Shown here: piece after piece, positions 57,175-64,000 of the stretch
Numbering within the stretch: position 1 is the stretch's first letter
How the letters are laid out: every line of letters begins with the position of its first letter
DNA from: Caulobacteraceae bacterium
GTDB taxonomy: Bacteria; Pseudomonadota; Alphaproteobacteria; Caulobacterales; Caulobacteraceae
Direction: 5' to 3'
Assembly: GCA_947476555.1 (NCBI GenBank)
Contig: CANJRI010000002.1
Location: forward strand, 1-64,000
DNA: 64,000 nucleotides
Notes under the pieces: model-generated
The model's input: only the letters and a program-made list of their open reading frames with translations
The model's database searches: none
Told to the model about the DNA's origin: nothing
Made by a program: the position numbers and the translations under genes

Positions 57175-57879
57175 CTATAGCCGCTCGGCCGCTTCCCCGC
57201 AAGCGCCGAGCAGCCGCGCGCAGGCCTCCGGAAGCTCGTCGAAATGGTGGATCAGGATGTCGGGCCCGAGTTCCTGGGCCGGGGTCTCGGTGTAGCCGAA
57301 GCTGACCAGCACCAGGTGCGCCCCCGCGGCCCGGGCGGCGCCGGCGTCGGTGGCCGCGTCGCCCACCATCACCGTGCGGGCGGCGGTCCCGCCCAGAGCG
57401 TCCACCGCCGTCATCAGGTGACGGGGGTCGGGCTTGATGGCGGGGGCGGCGTCGGCGCCGATCACCGCGTCGAAGTGGCCATCCAGGCCGACGGCGGCCA
57501 GCAGGGCCACCGACAGGTCGGTGCGCTTGTTGGTGCAGACGCAGAGTTTGGCGCCGGCCGCCTTCAGGCGCTCCAGGGCCGCCACCACGCCCGGGAAAGG
57601 GACGCTCTCGTCGGCGATGTGGGCCAGGTAGTAGGCGATGAACCGGTCGAACAGCGCCGGGACCCGCTCGGCCGCCAGCGGCGCCCCCGCCGCCGAAAAT
57701 CCGCGCTCGATCAGCCAGCGCGCGCCCCGACCGATGAAGGGCCGCGCGTCTGCCAGGGGCAGGGGAGCGATCCCCTCGGCCTTCAACAGGGCGTTCAGCG
57801 TCCCGATCAGGTCCGGGGCGGTGTCCACCAGGGTCCCGTCCAGGTCAAAGGCGATCACCGCGCCGTCAAGGTCGCCCAT
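57175..57879 (-). CDS. gph: phosphoglycolate phosphatase (HAD family)
   Basis: 234 residues from the ATG at 57879. HAD motif I is [15 protein letters not shown], motif II is LCVCTNKR, motif III is AIKPDPRHL and motif IV is [16 protein letters not shown]. The Gph-type cap lies between motifs I and II. It dephosphorylates 2-phosphoglycolate arising from oxygenase activity or DNA repair. It is divergent from glmU. An upstream in-frame start at 57966 would overlap the glmU start and lacks an RBS. Confidence 0.87.
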   Translation of the reverse strand: MGDLDGAVIAFDLDGTLVDTAPDLIGTLNALLKAEGIAPLPLADARPFIGRGARWLIERGFSAAGAPLAAERVPALFDRFIAYYLAHIADESVPFPGVVAALERLKAAGAKLCVCTNKRTDLSVALLAAVGLDGHFDAVIGADAAPAIKPDPRHLMTAVDALGGTAARTVMVGDAATDAGAARAAGAHLVLVSFGYTETPAQELGPDILIHHFDELPEACARLLGACGEAAERL

Positions 57880-57956
57880 CAGTTTCTCGCGCCTGGCTGC
57901 AAGGCTTGCTAAGCCGTGAACAGGAGCATGACTCGCCCCCTTCGGAGTATAGCCGC

Positions 57957-59321
57957 ATGAGCGCACGCGCCGCCGTCATCATGGCCGCAGGGCAGGGCAC
58001 GCGCATGAAGTCGCCGACGCCCAAGGTGCTGCACAAGGTCGGCGGTCGCGCCCTTCTGGACCGGGTGATTGACACCGTCCAGGCGGCGGGCTGCGAGCGA
58101 ATCCACGTCATCGTCGGCGATCACAGCCCTGAGGTCCGCGCCCTGGTGGAAAAGCGCCTGGGCGCCGCCGCCGCCGCCGCCGTGCTCCAGGACCCGCCGC
58201 TCGGCACCGGCCACGCCGTGCTCTGCGCCGCCGACGCCCTGGCCGACTTCGACGGCGACGTGCTGGTCGTGAACGGCGACTGCCCGTTGCTGCGACCCGA
58301 GGACCTGGAGCCGCTCTACAATCTTCGCCGGGACGGCGCGGTCCTGGGCATCCTCGGCTTCGAGCCGCACGACGCCTTGCTCTATGGCCGGGTGATCCGC
58401 GGGGCCGACGGCCACGTGATCCGCATCGTCGAGCCCAGCCAGCTCACCGAGGAACAGCGGGGCGTGAGGCTCTGCAACGCGGGCATGTACCTCGCCGGCC
58501 GCGCCGACCTGTTCCGCTGGCTCTCCCGCCTCACCGACGACAATCCCAAGAAGGAATACTTCCTCACCGGCGTCATCGCCGAGGCCGGCGCCGAGGGCGG
58601 CCTGATCCGCTGCGCCCTGGCGCCGGAGAGCGCCGTGATGGGCGCCGACACCCAGGCCCAGCTTTCCCAGGCCGAGGCGATCTTCCAGCAGCGCCGACGC
58701 GCGCATTTCCTCGCCGAAGGCGTGGCCATGCCCGCCCCGGAGACCGTCCACTTCGCCTGGGACACCCAGATCGCGGCCGGCGCGACCGTCGAGCCCTTTG
58801 TGGTGTTCGCTCCCGGCGTGAAGGTGGAGGCCGGCGTCGTGATCCGCGCCTTCAGCCACCTGGAGGGCGCCGAGGTGAAGGCCGGCGCCCTGGTCGGTCC
58901 CTACGCTCGCCTGCGCCCCGGCGCGGTGATCGGCGAGGACGCCCACGTCGGCAACTTCGTGGAGATCAAAAACGTCTCGCTGGGCAAGGGCGCCAAGGCC
59001 AACCACCTCAGCTATCTGGGCGACGGGTCGGTGGGGGCGGGGGCCAACATCGGGGCCGGCACGATCTTCTGTAACTACGACGGCTTCTTCAAATACGAGA
59101 CCCATGTGGGCGAGAACGCCTTCATCGGCTCCAATACGGCGCTGGTCGCGCCGGTGAAGGTGGGGGCGGGGGGCATGACGGGCTCGGGCTCGGTGATCAC
59201 CCGCGATGTCCCCGCCGACGCCCTGTCCCTGGAACGCAGCGCACAGGACGACCGACTCGGCTGGGCTGCGGCTTTCCGCAAACGCAAGGCCGCCGCCAAG
59301 GCCGCCAAGATGAGGAAATGA
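57957..59321 (+). CDS. glmU: bifunctional UDP-GlcNAc pyrophosphorylase / GlcN-1-P acetyltransferase
   Basis: 454 residues. The uridylyltransferase N-domain begins [20 protein letters not shown] and contains [10 protein letters not shown] and NGDCPLL. The C-terminal left-handed beta-helix acetyltransferase holds [40 protein letters not shown] and [20 protein letters not shown]. It makes UDP-GlcNAc for peptidoglycan and lipid A. The start is ATG 57957; a GGAG lies upstream. It overlaps rpiA by 4 bp. Confidence 0.96.
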   Translation: MSARAAVIMAAGQGTRMKSPTPKVLHKVGGRALLDRVIDTVQAAGCERIHVIVGDHSPEVRALVEKRLGAAAAAAVLQDPPLGTGHAVLCAADALADFDGDVLVVNGDCPLLRPEDLEPLYNLRRDGAVLGILGFEPHDALLYGRVIRGADGHVIRIVEPSQLTEEQRGVRLCNAGMYLAGRADLFRWLSRLTDDNPKKEYFLTGVIAEAGAEGGLIRCALAPESAVMGADTQAQLSQAEAIFQQRRRAHFLAEGVAMPAPETVHFAWDTQIAAGATVEPFVVFAPGVKVEAGVVIRAFSHLEGAEVKAGALVGPYARLRPGAVIGEDAHVGNFVEIKNVSLGKGAKANHLSYLGDGSVGAGANIGAGTIFCNYDGFFKYETHVGENAFIGSNTALVAPVKVGAGGMTGSGSVITRDVPADALSLERSAQDDRLGWAAAFRKRKAAAKAAKMRK

Positions 59322-60004
59322 TGGACGCGGACGCGCAGAAGCGGGCGGCCGGCGAGGCCGCCGCCGCCCTGGTGGAATCGGGCATGGTCGTGGGCCTGGG
59401 CACCGGCTCCACCGCCGCCTGGTTCGTCAGGGCCCTGGCGGCCCGGGGCCTGGATATCGTCGGCGTGCCGACCTCCGCGGCCACCGGCGCGTTGGCCCAG
59501 AGCCTCGGGATCCGGCTGGGCGAGCTCGGTGAGACCAAGGGCATCGACCTCACCGTCGACGGCGCCGACGAGATCGGTCCGGGCCTGTCCCTCATCAAGG
59601 GTGGCGGGGCGGCGCTGCTGCGCGAGAAGCTGGTGTGGGAGGCCTCGGCCCGCTGCGTCGTCATAGCCGACGCCGCCAAGCAGGTGAAAACGCTGGGGAA
59701 GTTTCCCTTGCCTATCGAGGTGGTGGCGTTCGGACACACGATCACGTCCCTTCGTATCTGCGACGCCCTTTCCGAATGCGACCTCGGCGTGGCCCCCCGC
59801 CTGCGGATGAAGGACGGCGCCCCGGTGCGGACCGACGGGGGCAACCTCATCTATGACGCAGCCTGCGGCCGGATCGAGGAGCCGGCGGCCCTGGCGGCGG
59901 CGCTGAAGAGCGTCACCGGCGTGGTCGACCACGGCCTGTTCCTCGACCTCGCCGACACGGCGCTGATCGGCGCGCCCGGCGGCGTGCTGACATTGGAACC
60001 GTAA
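59318..60004 (+). CDS. rpiA: ribose-5-phosphate isomerase A
   Basis: 228 residues. [17 protein letters not shown], the active-site [20 protein letters not shown] with [10 protein letters not shown], and [20 protein letters not shown] match RpiA. It interconverts ribose-5-phosphate and ribulose-5-phosphate. The ATGATG at 59318 allows either Met; the first overlaps the glmU stop. The gor gene follows after 11 bp with an AAGGAG RBS. Confidence 0.94.
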   Translation: MMDADAQKRAAGEAAAALVESGMVVGLGTGSTAAWFVRALAARGLDIVGVPTSAATGALAQSLGIRLGELGETKGIDLTVDGADEIGPGLSLIKGGGAALLREKLVWEASARCVVIADAAKQVKTLGKFPLPIEVVAFGHTITSLRICDALSECDLGVAPRLRMKDGAPVRTDGGNLIYDAACGRIEEPAALAAALKSVTGVVDHGLFLDLADTALIGAPGGVLTLEP

Positions 60005-60015
60005 GGAGCCCGTCG

Positions 60016-61401
60016 TTGGCCAACTACGACTACGACCTCTTCGTCATCGGCGCCGGCTCGGGCGGGGTGCGCGCCGCGCGCCTGGCCGCTCTGTCCGGCG
60101 CCAAGGTGATGGTGGCCGAGGAGCATCGGGTCGGCGGCACCTGCGTGATCCGCGGCTGCGTGCCCAAGAAGCTCCTGGTCTACGCCTCGGAAGTCTCCCA
60201 CCAGGCCAAGATCGCCGCCGAGTATGGCTGGACGATCCCCGAGACCCACTTCGACTGGCCCACCTTCATCGCTCGCAAGGACAAGGAGATCGCCCGCCTC
60301 TCCGGCATCTACGTCCGCAACCTGCAGAACGCCGGCGCCGAGTTGGTCCACGGCAAGGCCTGGCTGACGGACGCCCACACCATCGAGGTCGAGGGCCATG
60401 GGACCGTCACCGCCGAGAAGGTGCTGGTCGCCACCGGCGGCCGGCCCTGGAGCCCGAAGGAGCTGCCGGGCGTCGAGCACGCCATCTCCTCCAACGAGGC
60501 CTTCCACCTGGAAACCCTGCCGAAGAGCATCGTCATCGCCGGCGGCGGCTACATCGCTATCGAGTTCGCCGGCATATTCAACGGCCTGGGCGTCGAGACC
60601 ACTCTGGTCCATCGTGGCCCCAATCTGCTGCGCGGCTTCGACGACGACGTGCGCGCCCACGTGGCCGAGGAGATGGGCCGGCGCGGGATCAAAGTCCTGC
60701 TCGGCAACCAGCACACCGCCATCGAGAAGACCGCCACGGGCTTCATCAGCCGCTTCAAGGATGGCCATTCCTGCGAGAGCGACCTCGTCATGCTGGCGCT
60801 CGGCCGCGAGCCCTACGTCGAGGGCCTGGGTCTGGAAGCCGCCGGCGTGGCCCTCAACGAGGCGGGCGCGGTGGTGGTGGACGAATACTCCCGCACCAAC
60901 GTGCCGAGCATCTGGGCGGTGGGCGACGTCACCAACCGCATCAACCTCACCCCGGTGGCGATCCGCGAGGGCCAGGCCTTCGCCCAGACCGAATTCCAGG
61001 ACAAGCCCACGGCGTTCGATCACGACCTGGTGGCCTCGGCGGTGTTCTCCCAGCCGCCGATCGGCTCGGTTGGCCTCTCGGAAGCCGACGCCCGCCACAA
61101 GCTGGGCGGCAAGGTCGATATCTACCTGGCCCGCTTCAAGCCCATGAAGTACGCCTTCGCCGGCGCCGAGGAGCGCTGCCTGATCAAGCTGGTGGTCGAG
61201 CCCGGGTCCGAGCGGATCCTCGGTTGCCACGTGGTGGGCCCGGACGCCCCCGAGATCATCCAGATGGCCGCCGTCGCCCTGAAGATGGGGGTCACCAAGC
61301 CGCAGTGGGATTCCACCTGCGCCGTCCACCCGACCCTCGCGGAGGAGCTGGTGACCATGCGCGAGAAGTACGTCCCGCCCTCCCTCGGCCAGGCCGCATG
61401 A
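60016..61401 (+). CDS. gor: glutathione-disulfide reductase
   Basis: 461 residues from a TTG start with AAGGAG 7 bases upstream. The FAD loop is LFVIGAGSGGVRAARLA, the redox pair Cys-x4-Cys is in GGTCVIRGCVPKKLLVY, the NADPH domain is VIAGGGYIAIEFAGIFNGLG with Arg residues downstream (VHRGPNLLRG), and the dimer-interface His is in CAVHPTLAEELV. It keeps glutathione reduced. The GST at 35184 would use the same pool. It overlaps the O-antigen-ligase-like gene by 4 bp. Confidence 0.93.
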   Translation: MANYDYDLFVIGAGSGGVRAARLAALSGAKVMVAEEHRVGGTCVIRGCVPKKLLVYASEVSHQAKIAAEYGWTIPETHFDWPTFIARKDKEIARLSGIYVRNLQNAGAELVHGKAWLTDAHTIEVEGHGTVTAEKVLVATGGRPWSPKELPGVEHAISSNEAFHLETLPKSIVIAGGGYIAIEFAGIFNGLGVETTLVHRGPNLLRGFDDDVRAHVAEEMGRRGIKVLLGNQHTAIEKTATGFISRFKDGHSCESDLVMLALGREPYVEGLGLEAAGVALNEAGAVVVDEYSRTNVPSIWAVGDVTNRINLTPVAIREGQAFAQTEFQDKPTAFDHDLVASAVFSQPPIGSVGLSEADARHKLGGKVDIYLARFKPMKYAFAGAEERCLIKLVVEPGSERILGCHVVGPDAPEIIQMAAVALKMGVTKPQWDSTCAVHPTLAEELVTMREKYVPPSLGQAA

Positions 61402-62624
61402 GCCCAGCATCCGCCGCGGGTCGCGACCGGCTGGCCCTCTGGTGCGGTTGGGTGATGGTGGGCCTGGCGGTCCTCACCGCCCCGTTCGGCTGGCTGTTCT
61501 ATCAGGGCTTCTCGGTGCTGATCGCGCTGGTTGGGCTCCTCTGCCTGCCGGCTTTGCGGATCAATGAGGGCGATCGCCCCGTCGCGGTGGTCCTGCTGGC
61601 GGCGCTGGCCTGGGCCGCGATCTCCACGATCTGGAGCCCGCATCATCCGCCCCTGGACGCCAACCAGGGCCTGAAGCTCACCGCCGAACTTGTGCTCTAC
61701 TGGTCCGCCTGGTGCGCCGCCCGCCGCGCCGATCCACGGCTCGCGGGCCTCGCGCTCCGGATCCTCGCCTGGAGCCTCGGCCTGCTCGGCGCCTGGTTGA
61801 CGGTCGAGGCCTTCACCTGGGGCGCCGTCTACCACGCCCTGCGCAACGCCCTTTACGAACCGACGCGTATCGATCTTTCCCTCAAGAGCCTCGCCGAGGC
61901 GGCCTATCCCCTGGCTCTCCTGTGGCCGGTGGCGGCCGCCGGCGGCGTGCGGGCTGGCGCGCCCCAGTGGCTGGCGATCCCCATGGTCATCGGGACGTTC
62001 GCTCTTGGCCTGCAGCTCGGTTCGGACGCTCAGGTGGTCGCTGTGTTCGTCAGCCTGATTGTCGGCGGTGTCGTGCTCGCCTGGCCGCGCGGCGGGCCAA
62101 AGGCCCTGGCCCTGACCGCCGCCGCCTACTTCCTCCTGGCGCCGGCCATCGTCCTGGGTGTTCGCAGCGTCACGCGTGGCGTCCCCGGCGGGCTTCAGGT
62201 GCAGGAATCCTGGTCCATGCGTCTCGGCTACTGGAGCAACACCGTCGACGCCATCGCCGAGAAGCCGCTGCTCGGCTGGGGCCTCGACGCCAGCCGCACC
62301 TTCTCCGGCGTCGGCCTGCATCCGCACAACGGCGCCCTCCAGGCCTGGCTTGAGCTGGGCGCCCTCGGCGCGGCGGCGGCGGCGCTGTTCTGGGCCATGT
62401 CGCTGCGCCGGCTGTCCCGCGAGGGCAGGGACCTGATGGCCGCCGCCATCGCCGCCTCGGCCGGCCTCTACCTGCTGTTCGAGGCCGTCGGGCACGGGAT
62501 CTGGCAGGAACATTGGCTCGCCATGGGGGCCTTGGCCGCCATCGTCGGCGTCCTCGGAAGCGGCCCGCTGGCCCCCTGGTCCACGCGGCCAAACCGCCGC
62601 AGCGCGGCAAAATCATCGACCTAG
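61398..62624 (+). CDS. O-antigen ligase/polymerase-like membrane protein
   Basis: 408 residues with about 11 hydrophobic segments. A large periplasmic loop holds [20 protein letters not shown] and later [20 protein letters not shown], the HPHN-type motif of WaaL/Wzy proteins. Such enzymes join lipid-linked glycans to lipid A core or polymerise them. It overlaps gor by 4 bp, yet has no obvious link to that enzyme. No other O-antigen genes are present, so its glycan is unknown. Confidence 0.82.
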   Translation: MSPASAAGRDRLALWCGWVMVGLAVLTAPFGWLFYQGFSVLIALVGLLCLPALRINEGDRPVAVVLLAALAWAAISTIWSPHHPPLDANQGLKLTAELVLYWSAWCAARRADPRLAGLALRILAWSLGLLGAWLTVEAFTWGAVYHALRNALYEPTRIDLSLKSLAEAAYPLALLWPVAAAGGVRAGAPQWLAIPMVIGTFALGLQLGSDAQVVAVFVSLIVGGVVLAWPRGGPKALALTAAAYFLLAPAIVLGVRSVTRGVPGGLQVQESWSMRLGYWSNTVDAIAEKPLLGWGLDASRTFSGVGLHPHNGALQAWLELGALGAAAAALFWAMSLRRLSREGRDLMAAAIAASAGLYLLFEAVGHGIWQEHWLAMGALAAIVGVLGSGPLAPWSTRPNRRSAAKSST

Positions 62625-62692
62625 CGGTCTTCCTTGGAGTAGAAGCGGCGCTCCGCCGCCGGGGGTGGCCCCAGGTGGCGCGGAGTTGGACT

Positions 62693-64000
62693 ATGACCGA
62701 GACCTGGAATCCCGCTTCCTGGCGGACCAAGCCCGCCAAGCACGTGCCGACCGACTATCCGGATATGGCCGAGCTTTCCCGCGTCGAGCAGACGCTGCGC
62801 CGGATGCCGCCCCTGGTGTTCGCCGGCGAGGCGCGCCGCCTTAAGGGTCTGCTGGGCGACGTGGCGGAGGGCCGGGCCTTCCTGCTGCAGGGCGGCGACT
62901 GCGCCGAGAGCTTCAAGGAATTCCACGCCGACAACATCCGCGATTCCTTCCGCCTGATCCTGCAGATGGCGGTGGTCCTGACCTTCGCCGGCGGCAAGCC
63001 GATCGTGAAGGTCGGCCGCATGGCCGGCCAGTTCGGCAAGCCCCGGTCCTCGCCGGTGGAGAAGATCGGCGACGTCGAGCTGCCCTCCTATCGCGGCGAC
63101 AATATCAACGGCACGGAGTTCACGCCCGAGGCCCGGATTCCCGATCCGCAGCGCCTGCTGCAGGCCTATGGCCAGTCGGCCTCGACCCTGAACCTGCTGC
63201 GCGCCTTCGCCGGCGGCGGCTACGCCGACCTCTACAACATCCACCGCTGGACCCTGGGCTTCGTCAACGACAGCCCGCAAGGCGCGCGTTACGGCGAGCT
63301 CAGCGAGAAAATCTCCGAGGCCCTGACCTTCATGGCCGCCATCGGCGTCACCCCGGAGACCCATCCGGAGATGCACCGGGTGGAGTTCTTCACCTCGCAC
63401 GAGGGCCTGCTGCTGGGCTTCGAAGAGGCCATGACCCGGGTCGATAGCACCTCGGGCGAATGGTACGACACCTCCGCCCACCTGCTGTGGATCGGCGAGC
63501 GCACCCGCCAGCTCGACGGGGCGCACGTGGAGTATTTCCGCGGCATCAAGAACCCCATCGGCGTGAAGGTCGGCCCCACCCTGGAGCCGGACGAGCTGTT
63601 GCGCCTGATCGATGTCCTGAACCCGAAGAACGAGCCTGGTCGCCTGACCCTCTACGGCCGCTTCGGCTACGACAAGGTCGAGGATCGGCTGCCGCGCCTG
63701 CTGCGGGCCACCAAGGCCGATGGCCGCCATGTCGTCTGGGCCACCGACCCTATGCACGGCAACACCCTGACCGCCGCCAACGGCTACAAGACCCGGCCGT
63801 TCGACCGGATCCTGTCGGAGGTGAAGCTGTTCGTGGAGACCTGCCTGGCGGAAGGCGTCCACCCGGGCGGCGTCCATCTTGAGATGACCGGCCAGAACGT
63901 CACCGAGTGCCTCGGCGGCGCCCGGGCCCTCACCGAAGGCGACCTGGCCGATCGCTACCACACCCACTGCGACCCCCGCCTCAACGGTGAGCAGGCCCTC
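62693..64000 (+). CDS. class II 3-deoxy-7-phosphoheptulonate (DAHP) synthase, 3' end outside window
   Basis: 436 codons visible with no stop, so the end is cut off by the window. Class II motifs are [58 protein letters not shown] and [16 protein letters not shown]. It condenses PEP and erythrose-4-phosphate as the first shikimate step. The family is about 450-460 residues, so only a short tail is missing. I chose the ATG at 62693. A CGGAG lies upstream. Confidence 0.95.
   Translation, partial: MTETWNPASWRTKPAKHVPTDYPDMAELSRVEQTLRRMPPLVFAGEARRLKGLLGDVAEGRAFLLQGGDCAESFKEFHADNIRDSFRLILQMAVVLTFAGGKPIVKVGRMAGQFGKPRSSPVEKIGDVELPSYRGDNINGTEFTPEARIPDPQRLLQAYGQSASTLNLLRAFAGGGYADLYNIHRWTLGFVNDSPQGARYGELSEKISEALTFMAAIGVTPETHPEMHRVEFFTSHEGLLLGFEEAMTRVDSTSGEWYDTSAHLLWIGERTRQLDGAHVEYFRGIKNPIGVKVGPTLEPDELLRLIDVLNPKNEPGRLTLYGRFGYDKVEDRLPRLLRATKADGRHVVWATDPMHGNTLTAANGYKTRPFDRILSEVKLFVETCLAEGVHPGGVHLEMTGQNVTECLGGARALTEGDLADRYHTHCDPRLNGEQAL

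Overview
The window is high-GC DNA with dense, mostly 4-bp-overlapping operons. It reads as the chromosome of an alphaproteobacterium of the Caulobacter/Phenylobacterium group. The main evidence is a complete ceramide (sphingolipid) cluster of the Caulobacter type, an APS-reductase-type sulfate assimilation operon with DUF934 and DUF2849 genes, a free-standing HPt protein beside a chorismate mutase, and a class II DAHP synthase. No rRNA or CRISPR array was seen. The placement is inferred from gene content only.

Layout. (1) 1-1.5 kb: a 5'-truncated galE remnant, a small XRE regulator and a SWIB protein. (2) 1.6-15.5 kb: sphingolipid and envelope cluster. One minus-strand operon runs HIT hydrolase-lptF-lptG-ceramide synthase-nucleotidyltransferase. 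A plus-strand operon runs CDP-alcohol transferase-ceramide kinase-unknown. A second minus-strand series runs flippase-acyl-ACP ligase-ceramide reductase, then ACP-serine palmitoyltransferase. (3) 15.7-21.2 kb: tRNA-Lys followed by accessory DNA. It holds a TPR/2-oxoglutarate oxygenase, an intact Tat-type amidohydrolase, the tail of a lost second copy of that amidohydrolase, and a duplicated small downstream gene. (4) 21.2-27.8 kb: a decayed prophage. It holds a repressor-like XRE gene, a DnaA-domain-IV protein, a frameshifted NusG-like gene, small accessory genes, a small terminase, a large terminase cut off by two methyltransferase genes, a tail or connector fragment and a nested spanin pair. 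(5) 27.9-34.5 kb: HPt protein, chorismate mutase, LysR regulator and the assimilatory sulfate operon (SUMT-DUF2849-cysI-DUF934-cysH-fpr). (6) 34.5-45.5 kb: a 3D-domain protein, GST, S1/P1 nuclease, Nudix, folD, an Mla lipid-transport operon, a Pro-rich membrane protein and a TonB receptor. (7) 45.7-56.5 kb: a phosphate-starvation regulon (phoR, phoU1, phoB, plcP-like, pstS1, pit with a DUF47 partner, pstS2-pstC-pstA-pstB-phoU2) with several readable Pho boxes. (8) 56.5-64 kb: DUF1697, tRNA-Val, gph, glmU-rpiA-gor-O-antigen-ligase-like, and a class II DAHP synthase running off the end.

How the parts work together. Regions 2, 6 (Mla) and 7 (PlcP) all concern envelope lipids: building ceramide and an anionic headgroup, moving lipids across the envelope, and recycling phospholipid phosphate when phosphate is scarce. 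The most distinctive observations are an LptF/LptG pair inside the ceramide synthase operon, a four-half-site Pho box array between the low-affinity and high-affinity phosphate uptake genes, a ceramide reductase that seems to start with CTG inside a CTGA overlap, and a prophage whose terminase and structural genes were replaced by a methyltransferase pair.
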